63,852 nucleotides of DNA from positions 1 to 63,852 of the forward strand of contig NZ_MPZN01000018.1 of NCBI RefSeq assembly GCF_002936985.1. Reading direction: 5' to 3'. This DNA comes from Microterricola pindariensis (GTDB lineage Bacteria > Actinomycetota > Actinomycetes > Actinomycetales > Microbacteriaceae). This document shows, one piece after another, positions 8,294 through 16,194 of this stretch. Every line of letters begins with the position of its first letter. Within the stretch, counting starts at the first letter, position 1. The position numbers and the translations under genes are program-made. The notes below the pieces were generated by a model. That model did no database searches, had not been told where the DNA came from, and worked only from the letters and a program-made list of their open reading frames with translations.

Positions 8294-9376
8294 CTAGATG
8301 TTGAGCCCGGCGACGCGCTCCGGCGGCGGTCCGACGACGACCAGGTCGAGCTCGGCCTGGGCGCGGCCGAAGCCGGGGCCGTTGAAGCCGGGCACGGCGC
8401 CCTCCGTGTAGATCGACTCCTCGGTGGGGCTGAAGACGTACTCGAAGAACGGCTCGAAGATCGAGGGGGCCAGCACGCCGACCATCCGCGCGTAGGCGGA
8501 GTCGTAGGCGTAGGAGTGGATCGTGCCCGCCGGGGCGTGCACGAAGTCGCCCTTGCTGAGTAGCACCTCGCGCCCGTTCACGTGCAGGCGCACGCGGCCG
8601 TCGAGGCAGATGAAGTTCTCGGTGTGCTGTTGGTGGAAGTGCAGCGGGATGTAGCCGGAGCGGGCGCCGCTGGACTCGACCGCGAAATAGCGCCCTCCGG
8701 TGTTCGCCCCGCGGGACATGTAGCTGTGCATCTCGTCGGCGCCGAGGTAGCGCTCACCCTCGCCGGCGCTCAGGAAGAACGCCTCCTCCGCGGACGGCAG
8801 GCCGGAGTGGCGCGCCCCGGCGCGCGGCTGCAGGGCGGCGTCGACGAGCGGCACCGCGGCGACGTCGATGCCGAACTCCTCGCCGACGGCGCGAAACTCG
8901 TCGAGCGAGACGAGCCGCTCGGCCCGGGCCGGGCGCACGTGCGAGGCCGTCGGGGTGCCGAGGCGGCTGAGCAGCTCGAGCGAGTGACCGGGCGAGGACC
9001 AGAGCAGCAGCCGGTTCTCGCCGGCGAGCATCCGGTAGGCGAAGGGCGTGCCGGCCGGGATGACGACCTCGTCGCCGGGGGAGAGCACGCTCGTCTCGGA
9101 GCCGAGCCAGACCTGCACGAGGCCGTCGAAGACGATGACGGTGCGGTGCTCCGCGGCATCCGTCGTCGCCGGCAGCTCTGCCCCGCGCCCGCCGGAGAGG
9201 TAGGCGGCACCGAACAGGTCGCCGGTGTCGACCGGGCGGGCGATCACCGTGAGCAGCTGCCCGTTGAGCAGGAACCGATCGCCGTGCCCCGCCGCCATGA
9301 CGTAGGGCAGCTGCGCCCCGGGGAGCGCGTTCGCGATCGGGACGTGGGCGCCAGGCTCGAGCAGGGTGGATGCCAT
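8294..9376 (-). CDS. Quercetin 2,3-dioxygenase-like bicupin protein
   Basis: This 360-residue protein has two cupin domains. The reaction of the family opens the central ring of flavonols with oxygen, releasing CO and a protocatechuoyl-phloroglucinol carboxylic acid (a depside). The C-terminal cupin (about residues 235-290) keeps the metal ligands: HFHQQHTENF supplies two His and a Glu, and GTIHSY the third His. The N-terminal cupin (about 35-115) keeps PGDEVVIPAGTPFAY but has lost most of the His ligands, with only AEHRTV visible. AGGAGA lies just upstream of the ATG. Its position opposite a rhamnosidase and beside a possible IclR operator supports flavonol breakdown rather than another cupin activity such as pirin. 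Confidence 0.82.
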   Translation of the reverse strand: MASTLLEPGAHVPIANALPGAQLPYVMAAGHGDRFLLNGQLLTVIARPVDTGDLFGAAYLSGGRGAELPATTDAAEHRTVIVFDGLVQVWLGSETSVLSPGDEVVIPAGTPFAYRMLAGENRLLLWSSPGHSLELLSRLGTPTASHVRPARAERLVSLDEFRAVGEEFGIDVAAVPLVDAALQPRAGARHSGLPSAEEAFFLSAGEGERYLGADEMHSYMSRGANTGGRYFAVESSGARSGYIPLHFHQQHTENFICLDGRVRLHVNGREVLLSKGDFVHAPAGTIHSYAYDSAYARMVGVLAPSIFEPFFEYVFSPTEESIYTEGAVPGFNGPGFGRAQAELDLVVVGPPPERVAGLNI

Positions 9377-9468
9377 CGGTGTCTCCTCATTGAGTCGTCT
9401 GTGCGCCCCCAGCAGAGAGGGCAGCAGCCTTCATTGTTCCCGAGACGGGCGCACGCAGAATACGCGCC

Positions 9469-9483
9469 TTCCACTGAATGGAA
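9469..9483. promoter_or_regulatory. Candidate IclR operator 1 (upstream of quercetinase)
   Basis: TTCCACTGAATGGAA is an inverted repeat TTCCA-N5-TGGAA, 93 bases upstream of the quercetinase start. It matches site 10380-10394 at 11 of 15 positions and shares the TCCA/TGGAA arms. Known IclR-family operators are also short A/T-centred palindromes with TGGAA/TTCCA arms. Confidence 0.6.
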
Positions 9484-9496
9484 GCGTGTCTCGTGC

Positions 9497-10348
9497 TCAG
9501 CGGCCCTCGCGGTCCGGCTGCGAGCGGATCCCGTCGATGCCCGGCGGGTGGTAGCCGAGTGCGCGAGAGATCGACCGTGCCGTCGCTCGCAGGGCGGGCA
9601 GGGCCACCTCCGGGGTGAACGCCCCGTCGGGGGCCAGGATGGACACCGCCGCGGCCACCGAGCGATTGGCGCCGAAGACCGGTGCGGCCACAGAGATGGT
9701 GTGCGAGGGCTGGGTGCGACGAACGACGGAGTAGCCGAGCCGGGCGACGTGCTTCAACTCGAGCCGCAGCGACTCGATGGAGCCGAGATCCTCGACCCGG
9801 AAATCCTGGTCGAGCGGCAGGGCGAGGGTCTCCTCGCGCGAGGGCTCCGACTGCGCGGCCAACAGCACACGGCCGACCGCGGTGCTTCGCAGCGGAAGCC
9901 GCCCGCCCAGCCGGTAGGCCACTGCTGGAGCGCGTCGTGAGGAGAGTCGCTCGATCAGGATCGCCTCCCGCCCGTCCAACACGGCCAACAGCACATGATG
10001 GCGGCTCACCTCATAGAGGTCCTCCAGGAAGGGCAGCGCAATCTCGCGCACACCGTGCCCGCGCGGTGCGAGCGAGGCCACCTCCCAGAGCCGGACGCCG
10101 ATCACGAACTCGCCACTCGGCAGCCGTTCGAGGGCTCCCCACTTGAGCAGGCCCTGGGCCAGCCGGAGCGTCGAGGAGAGCGGGATCCCGGAGAGAGCCG
10201 AGAGCTCGCCGAGGCTGAGCTCGCGGCGGTCATCGCTGAAACAGTTGAGCAGCGAGAGCGTGCGATCGATCACCGGCTCGCCGCGCGGCGGCCGCTTGCC
10301 GCGGGTCGGGGCGGGGCTGGGCGGCTGCACTTCGGCGGGCATGTCCAT
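9497..10348 (-). CDS. IclR family transcriptional regulator
   Basis: The 283-residue protein begins with about 25 Pro-rich residues, then a winged helix-turn-helix (about 26-90; LSLGELSALSGIPLSSTLRL is the recognition region), then an IclR effector domain (about 105-270) with LLAVLDGREAILIERL and GRLPLRSTAVGRVLLA. An in-frame ATG at 10342 is an alternative start. Its gene lies between the quercetinase and a divergent ABC transporter, with palindromic sites on both sides, so it probably represses or activates both and itself. The effector is likely a flavonoid or aromatic breakdown product, by context only. Confidence 0.9.
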   Translation of the reverse strand: MDMPAEVQPPSPAPTRGKRPPRGEPVIDRTLSLLNCFSDDRRELSLGELSALSGIPLSSTLRLAQGLLKWGALERLPSGEFVIGVRLWEVASLAPRGHGVREIALPFLEDLYEVSRHHVLLAVLDGREAILIERLSSRRAPAVAYRLGGRLPLRSTAVGRVLLAAQSEPSREETLALPLDQDFRVEDLGSIESLRLELKHVARLGYSVVRRTQPSHTISVAAPVFGANRSVAAAVSILAPDGAFTPEVALPALRATARSISRALGYHPPGIDGIRSQPDREGR

Positions 10349-10379
10349 GCCGCCGATCCTGTCTGAACCGGACGAATAT

Positions 10380-10394
10380 GTCCAATCAATGGAA
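10380..10394. promoter_or_regulatory. Candidate IclR operator 2 (iclR/ABC divergent promoter)
   Basis: GTCCAATCAATGGAA lies 31 bases upstream of the iclR start and 156 bases upstream of the substrate-binding protein gene. It contains the inverted repeat TCCA-N5-TGGA. It agrees with the reverse complement of the site at 23833-23847 in 12 of 15 bases, including the whole CCAATCAA core. Confidence 0.65.
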
Positions 10395-10550
10395 TTGCCT
10401 TGGATTCGGGGTCGGGGTTTCGCGCACAGTGGGCCGAGCGATGGCGCTCCGGTGCCCGCTGAAACGTCTCACAGCATCAAGACAATGCAGTCAATACACG
10501 CACTTCAACAAACAGCCAGTGCAATCAATCAGCGTAGATGGAGGCCGAAC

Positions 10551-12116
10551 GTGAACAAATCAACTTTCGACTGGGTGCGACGGGCGGCAGCAGTCGCCGT
10601 CACAGGAACACTCGTCGTCGCACTCGCCGGGTGCAGCACAGCGGGCGGGGCCGGCACAGTGGCCGACTCCAGCACGCTGACGATCGCCCAAGAAGCAGAC
10701 ATGGCGCCGAGCGGTTTCGACCCGATCGCCTATTCCGCCGGCCAGCAGCAGATGTTCTCTGCCGCCTACAACTCGCTCCTGTCGATCCAGCCGGACGGCT
10801 CCGTCGGGCCGGGCCTGGCATCCGCCTGGGAGTTCAACGAGGACGGCACCGTGCTCACCCTCACGCTGGCCGACGGCGTGACCTTCAGCGACGAGAGCGC
10901 CCTGACGGCCGACCTCGTTGTGGCCAACCTGGAGCGCCGCAGTGACCCGGCACTCCAGGCATACAGCGGTTTCGCGGCCGGCGGCGACGCCGAGATGGTC
11001 TCTGTCGAGGCCGCGGACGCCGGGACGGTCGTCATCACCTTCGCCGCCCCGCAGTTCGCCGTCGTCTCTACGCTGGCGAACGTGTCGGGCATGATCCTCG
11101 GCCAGACCGCCCTCGACGACCCGACACTGCTCAAGGCGGCTCCGGTCGGCTCCGGCCCGTACGTGCTCGACACCGCCAAGACGGTCAAGGCCAGCACGTA
11201 CACCTTCGTGCGCAACGAGGCCAGCACAGAGACGGCGGACTACCCCTTCGACACGATCGTCTTCCGCCCGATTCTCGACCCGCAGGCCCGGGCCAACGCC
11301 CTGATCTCCGGCCAGGTGGACGCCGGTGTGATGAAGTCCTCGAGCGTTGACCTCCTCGAGTCCAAGGACATCGGGGTCGCCCAGATCGGCGGAACGATGG
11401 TCTCGATGATCCAGTTCGACAAGAACGGCACCTCCGTGCCCGAGATGGCCGACGAGCGCGTGCGCCAGGCAATCCAGCTCTCCATCGACCGCGACCGCCT
11501 CGTCGAGCTGCTGCACGTGGGCGACACCGCCCAGCGCAACGCCCTGCCGTCGGCATCCGGTGGCTGGTCGAAGGACGTGGACGCCCTGTGGAAGCGCGAC
11601 GTGAAGAAGGCCAAGGCACTGCTCACCGAAGCCGGCTACCCCAACGGCTTCAGCTTCGAGATCCTCTCCAGCCCCGACACGCAGGCCGACCTGGAGGCCA
11701 TCCAGACCGACCTCGCCGAGGCAGGCATCACGCTGGAGATCCGTCCGGCCGCTTCGACCCAGGAGGCGTTTGACGCGGTGAAGACCACCGCCATCGGCGT
11801 CATCCCGCTCGACTGGTCCAACCCGGTCGGCATCATGTACGGCGTCGTGTTCGGCTTCGCCAACAGCCAGGGCGGCGACGACGAGCAGCTGCGCGCCGCA
11901 ACCGGCGCGCTGGCCGGGGCACAGACCGATGACGCCCGTGCGGAGGCCCTGCAGACGCTGAACGCCCGCCTGGTCGAGGCCGGCTGGCTCTACCCGCTCT
12001 ACGAGCCGCTGCTGAACATCGGCTACAACCCCAAGAAGCTGAACCCGGTTGAGTTCCCGGGCCAGCAGAGCATCCCGCTGCTCTCCGCGTTCACCCCGGT
12101 GGACAAGGCCGAGTAA
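10551..12116 (+). CDS. ABC transporter substrate-binding lipoprotein (SBP_bac_5 family)
   Basis: Start GTG 10551 is preceded by GGAGG at 10540-10544. The 521-residue protein has a Lys/Arg-containing N-region, a hydrophobic stretch (AVAVTGTLVVAL) and the lipobox LAGC, so it is exported and anchored by lipid at Cys29. The mature part is the family 5 solute-binding fold that binds peptides, opines, nickel or oligosaccharides, with FRPILDPQARANALISGQVD and VRQAIQLSIDRDRL. It is the first gene of a four-gene importer operon divergent from iclR and followed by two glycosidases, so a glycoside or oligosaccharide ligand is plausible. Confidence 0.92.
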   Translation: MNKSTFDWVRRAAAVAVTGTLVVALAGCSTAGGAGTVADSSTLTIAQEADMAPSGFDPIAYSAGQQQMFSAAYNSLLSIQPDGSVGPGLASAWEFNEDGTVLTLTLADGVTFSDESALTADLVVANLERRSDPALQAYSGFAAGGDAEMVSVEAADAGTVVITFAAPQFAVVSTLANVSGMILGQTALDDPTLLKAAPVGSGPYVLDTAKTVKASTYTFVRNEASTETADYPFDTIVFRPILDPQARANALISGQVDAGVMKSSSVDLLESKDIGVAQIGGTMVSMIQFDKNGTSVPEMADERVRQAIQLSIDRDRLVELLHVGDTAQRNALPSASGGWSKDVDALWKRDVKKAKALLTEAGYPNGFSFEILSSPDTQADLEAIQTDLAEAGITLEIRPAASTQEAFDAVKTTAIGVIPLDWSNPVGIMYGVVFGFANSQGGDDEQLRAATGALAGAQTDDARAEALQTLNARLVEAGWLYPLYEPLLNIGYNPKKLNPVEFPGQQSIPLLSAFTPVDKAE

Positions 12117-12123
12117 CACCCCC

Positions 12124-12155
12124 AAGGGTGGCGGCCGCTCGCGGCCGCCACCCTT
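12124..12155 (+). terminator. Intercistronic hairpin after the substrate-binding protein gene
   Basis: A 15-bp perfect stem (12124-12138 with 12141-12155) lies eight bases after the stop and is followed by C5T4. Located inside the operon, it more likely attenuates or stabilises mRNA so that the binding protein is made in excess over the permeases. Confidence 0.65.
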
Positions 12156-12189
12156 CCCCCTTTTCACACCATCAGCCCCTGGAGGCGAC

Positions 12190-13131
12190 ATGGCCGGCTT
12201 CATCACGAAGCGCATACTATTCGGCATCCTGACGATCTTCGTCGTATCCGTTGTCGCCTTCCTGCTCGTGCGGCTGATGCCCGGCAGCCCGGGGGCCATA
12301 GTGCTCGGGCTCGGGGCCACCGACGACGAAATCCTCGCCTACGACACCTCCATCGGCTGGCACGACCCGCTCGCCGTGCAGTACCTCACCTGGCTCGGAG
12401 AGGCCCTGCGCGGCAACTTCGGGGTCAGCCTGCTGGACGGACGCCAGGTCAACGCCGACATCGCAGCCCGCCTCCCCGTGACCTTCTCGCTGGCGCTCGC
12501 CGGCACCGTGATGAGCGCCGTCGTCGGCGTCCTGCTCGGCGTCATCGCCGCGGTGCGCGGCGGGGTCGTCGACCGCATCGTGAACGCGTTCTCCGCCCTC
12601 GGGGCGGCCATCCCCGGCTTCTGGATCGGAATCGTGTTCGTGTTCGTGTTCTCGGTGCAGACCGGTCTCCTCCCGGCCACCGGCTACGTGCCGTTCGCGC
12701 AAGACCCCGCACTCTGGCTGCAGTCGCTGATCCTCCCCGTCGCCACCCTCGCCCTCGGCGGGGCCGCCTTCGTCGCCCGCCAGACGCGCGCCTCCATGAT
12801 CGACGCGCTCGCCCAAGACCACATGCGCACCCTGCGCGCCACCGCGATGCCGGAATGGCGCATCCGCTACGTGCACGCGCTGCGCTACGCCAGCCTGCCC
12901 ATCGTCGCTGGCGTCGGCCTGCAGTTCATCGCCCTGTTCGGCGGTTCGGTCATCATCGAGCAGATCTTCGCGATGCCGGGCCTCGGTCAGTCGATCCAAG
13001 GCGCGGCCGCCTCCAACGACGCACCGCTGGTGCTCGGGATCGTGGTGACGACGACGGTCGTCGTCGTCATCGTCAACCTCCTGCTGGAGCTCTCCAACCG
13101 CTTCCTCGATCCCAAGCTGAGGACCTCATGA
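12190..13131 (+). CDS. ABC transporter permease (DppB-like)
   Basis: GGAGG lies five bases from the ATG at 12190. The 313-residue membrane protein starts with the DppB/OppB hallmark (ITKRILFGILTIFVVSVVAFLLVRL, first membrane span) and keeps PGSPGA after it. Five further hydrophobic spans follow. The cytoplasmic coupling loop is the stretch around DALAQDHMRTLRATAMPEWR, the EAA-type motif that contacts the ATPase. The stop overlaps the next start (ATGA), so both permease halves are translated together. Confidence 0.92.
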   Translation: MAGFITKRILFGILTIFVVSVVAFLLVRLMPGSPGAIVLGLGATDDEILAYDTSIGWHDPLAVQYLTWLGEALRGNFGVSLLDGRQVNADIAARLPVTFSLALAGTVMSAVVGVLLGVIAAVRGGVVDRIVNAFSALGAAIPGFWIGIVFVFVFSVQTGLLPATGYVPFAQDPALWLQSLILPVATLALGGAAFVARQTRASMIDALAQDHMRTLRATAMPEWRIRYVHALRYASLPIVAGVGLQFIALFGGSVIIEQIFAMPGLGQSIQGAAASNDAPLVLGIVVTTTVVVVIVNLLLELSNRFLDPKLRTS

Positions 13132-15143
13132 CCACTCGAAACGACTCGACCGTCGCCATCGCGACCGCACCGCCGCGCACCGTGCGACCCTCGAGGCTGC
13201 GGGCCATCCGCCGGTCGCTCTCCACCCCCGGGGGCATCTTCGGAATCAGTTGGCTGCTGCTGATCGTCGTCGCCTCCTTCACCGCCCCGCTGTGGTCGCC
13301 GTACGGCCCGAACGAGCAGACCGGCAGTGTGGCGCTGGCCGGTCCGAGCGCCGCACACTGGCTCGGCACAGATGACCTCGGGCGCGACGTGCTCACCCGC
13401 ATCTTCACCGCGGGGGCGGATGCCATCGCCACCTCGGCCCTCGGAGCCGCCGTCGCGCTGGCCGTCGCCATCCCGCTCGCCCTCTGGGCGGCCTCGCGCG
13501 GACGAGGCACCGAGACCGTGATCAACCGGGTCACCGAGATCGCCATGTCGATCCCCGTCATCATCATCATGTTGACCGTGGTCGGGATCGTCGGCACCAA
13601 CCTGCCGCTGATCATGGTGATCCTCGGCCTGGTGATCTCCACCGGCATGTACCGCGTGCTGCTCGGGCAGGCGAAGTCGTTGCAGTCCCAGCTCTACGTC
13701 GACGCGGCCTTCGTCGACGGCCTCACCGCACCCCGGGTGAGCGGGCGGCATGTGCTCCCCGGGCTCACGACCACGATCATGGTGCAGTTCGCCCTGGTCT
13801 TCTCCATCGGGCTGATGATCCAGACCGGGCTCGCCTTCATCGGCTTCGGGCCGCCCGTTCCCGCCCCGAGCTGGGGTGGCATGATCCAGAACGCCTCAAC
13901 GCACATCTACGACGCCCCCTGGCTGATGGTGCCGACCGGCGTGGTGCTGATCCTCACGGTGTTCGCTGCCAACTCCATCGGCGACGCGCTGAGCGGGCCG
14001 CGGGAGAAGGCGCCGGTGCGCAGCAACACGCGCAGCCTGCGCGCCCGGCGGGCCGCGGCATCCGCCGGCAACACGGAACCAACAGGCAGCTCCCCCGTCG
14101 CCGCGCCGTCTGCGACGGAACCCGCGCTGAGCGTGCAGGGCCTGCACGTGGGGCTGGACGACGGGACGACCCTTGTCAGCGATGTGTCGTTCGCTGTCAG
14201 TGCCGGGCGGGTGCTCGGCCTGGTCGGGGAGTCCGGCTGCGGCAAGACGCTGACCTCGCTCTCGCTGATCGGCCTGCTGCCGACCTCGGTGGCCACCACG
14301 GCCGGCTCGATCCTGTGGAACGGCCGGGACATCGCCGCCCTCAGCGAGCAGGAGCTGTTCCGGGTGCGCGGGCGCGAGATCGCGTTCATCGCCCAGGAGC
14401 CCATGCGCGCCCTCGACCCGATGTTCTCCATCGGCTCGCAGCTGACCGGGGCCGTGCAGCGACTGCGCTCTGTTCCCAAGCGGGAGGCCGGGGCCATCGC
14501 GACCGCGCTGCTCGAACAGGTCGGCATCGTCGACGCCGCGCGCGTGCTCACCTCCTACCCGCACGAGATCTCCGGCGGCATGGCCCAGCGCGTCGCCATC
14601 GCCATCGCCCTGGCCGGGCGGCCACGACTGCTCATCGCCGACGAGCCGACCACCTCGCTCGACGTCACGGTGCAGGCCGAGATCCTCTCCCTGCTCCGCC
14701 AGATCATTGCAGAGGAGGGCATGACGATGGTCATGGTCACGCACGACCTCGGCGTCGTCGCCGACATCTGCGACGACGTCGCGGTGATGTACGCCGGGCA
14801 GATCGTGGAGACCGGGGCCGTGCGCTCCGTGCTTCTCGAACCGGCGCACCCGTACACGAAGGCGCTGCTCGGCGCCGACCCGCACGCCACCGGCGCCGGC
14901 GGCCCGAAGCGCCGGCTGGTGTCGATCCCCGGCCAGGTTCCCGCGCCCCGCGACTGGCCGAGCTCGTGCCGCTTCGCCCAGCGCTGCGACTTCGCCACGG
15001 CGGCCTGCTCGGGCAGCGTGCCGTTGACCCCGCGGCCGAGCGGGGCCGGCCTCAGCCGCTGCATCCGCGCCGAGGAGCTCTTCGCCCGCCCAACCTCCAG
15101 CCTCCCGGCGCACGCCGCCGCCTTGAAAGAGCAGGTCGACTGA
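13128..15143 (+). CDS. Fused ABC permease-ATPase (DppC-DppD fusion)
   Basis: One 671-residue chain carries both a DppC-type permease and a DppD-type ATPase. Residues about 1-285 are the permease: an N-terminal span, the [11 protein letters not shown] motif, further spans and the coupling loop around DAAFVDGL. An Ala/Ser/Pro-rich linker (about 295-325) leads into the ATPase with Walker A GESGCGKT, signature ISGGMAQR, Walker [13 protein letters not shown] and a C-terminal Cys-containing oligopeptide-type extension ([14 protein letters not shown]). The fusion fixes a 1:1 ratio of the two parts. It overlaps DppB by four bases and shares one base with DppF. Confidence 0.92.
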   Translation: MTTRNDSTVAIATAPPRTVRPSRLRAIRRSLSTPGGIFGISWLLLIVVASFTAPLWSPYGPNEQTGSVALAGPSAAHWLGTDDLGRDVLTRIFTAGADAIATSALGAAVALAVAIPLALWAASRGRGTETVINRVTEIAMSIPVIIIMLTVVGIVGTNLPLIMVILGLVISTGMYRVLLGQAKSLQSQLYVDAAFVDGLTAPRVSGRHVLPGLTTTIMVQFALVFSIGLMIQTGLAFIGFGPPVPAPSWGGMIQNASTHIYDAPWLMVPTGVVLILTVFAANSIGDALSGPREKAPVRSNTRSLRARRAAASAGNTEPTGSSPVAAPSATEPALSVQGLHVGLDDGTTLVSDVSFAVSAGRVLGLVGESGCGKTLTSLSLIGLLPTSVATTAGSILWNGRDIAALSEQELFRVRGREIAFIAQEPMRALDPMFSIGSQLTGAVQRLRSVPKREAGAIATALLEQVGIVDAARVLTSYPHEISGGMAQRVAIAIALAGRPRLLIADEPTTSLDVTVQAEILSLLRQIIAEEGMTMVMVTHDLGVVADICDDVAVMYAGQIVETGAVRSVLLEPAHPYTKALLGADPHATGAGGPKRRLVSIPGQVPAPRDWPSSCRFAQRCDFATAACSGSVPLTPRPSGAGLSRCIRAEELFARPTSSLPAHAAALKEQVD

Positions 15144-16144
15144 TGACTCTCCTCAGCCCGCAGAGCCTGGCGGCGGATGCCGCGGCCCAGCCCGTCCTCG
15201 AGGTCGAGAATCTCGTCATCCGCTACGGCCGGCCGACCCGCCGCCCGACCGGACCGGCGGCCGTCGACGGCGTCAGCTTCACTATCCGGCCGGGCGAGAC
15301 CCTGGGCCTGGTCGGCGAATCAGGCTCGGGCAAGACGACGATCGGCAAGGCCATCCTCGGCCTGCAAGCCGTCACCTCCGGCTCGATCCGCTTCGAAGGC
15401 CAACAGATCGACGGGTTGAAGCCGAAGGCGCGACGGGTGCTCGCCACCAAGCTCCGGGCGGTGTTCCAAGACCCGTACTCCTCACTGAACCCCCGCCTGT
15501 CCATCGGCGACTCGCTGGCCGAACCGCTGCTGGTCAGCGGGGTGCGCCGCGAGGAGGCGCTGCTGCGCGCCGAGGACATGCTCGAGCAGGTCGGGCTGCC
15601 GCGGGACGCGGTCACCCGGCTGCCGCGCCAGTTCTCCGGCGGCCAACGCCAGCGCATCGCGGTGGCCCGCGCGCTCATCACCCGGCCCAGCCTCGTGGTC
15701 TGCGATGAGCCGGTGAGCGCACTCGACCTCTCCACCCAGGCCCAGGTGCTCAACCTGTTGGCCGATCTGCGGGATGAGCTCGGGCTCAGCTACCTGTTCA
15801 TCGCCCATGACATGGCGGTCGTGCGCATGCTCGCGCAACGCGTGATCGTGCTCTACCGCGGGCAGGTGATGGAGGAAGGTTCCACGGCCGCCGTGATGGA
15901 TGACGCGCGCCACCCCTTCACCCAGGCGCTTCTGGCCGCCTCGCCTGTACCCGACCCGATCGCGCAGGCCGAGCGCCGCCGGCTGCGGGAGTCCCGCCTG
16001 GTCGACGGCGCGTCGGCGTCATCCATCTCGGCGACCGGCTGCCCGTTCGCGGCGCGCTGCCCGATGGCGACCGAGCTGTGCCGCACGGAGCGTCCCGCAC
16101 TGCGGCCGGCCGCCGCGTCGCTGGCGGCCTGCCACTACGCGTGA
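15143..16144 (+). CDS. ABC transporter ATP-binding protein (DppF-like)
   Basis: The start is in TGATG, sharing one base with the stop of the fusion gene. The 333-residue ATPase has Walker [10 protein letters not shown] (about residue 57), Q-loop [11 protein letters not shown], signature [15 protein letters not shown], Walker [12 protein letters not shown] and H-loop FIAHDMAVV. The C-terminal Cys cluster ([14 protein letters not shown]) is typical of peptide-type importers. With the ATPase half of the fusion it forms the heterodimeric motor of this importer. Confidence 0.93.
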   Translation: MTLLSPQSLAADAAAQPVLEVENLVIRYGRPTRRPTGPAAVDGVSFTIRPGETLGLVGESGSGKTTIGKAILGLQAVTSGSIRFEGQQIDGLKPKARRVLATKLRAVFQDPYSSLNPRLSIGDSLAEPLLVSGVRREEALLRAEDMLEQVGLPRDAVTRLPRQFSGGQRQRIAVARALITRPSLVVCDEPVSALDLSTQAQVLNLLADLRDELGLSYLFIAHDMAVVRMLAQRVIVLYRGQVMEEGSTAAVMDDARHPFTQALLAASPVPDPIAQAERRRLRESRLVDGASASSISATGCPFAARCPMATELCRTERPALRPAAASLAACHYA

Positions 16145-16194
16145 CCGGCGCAGCGCCACACTGACCACACCCCGAGCAACGCCAAGGAGCCCCA

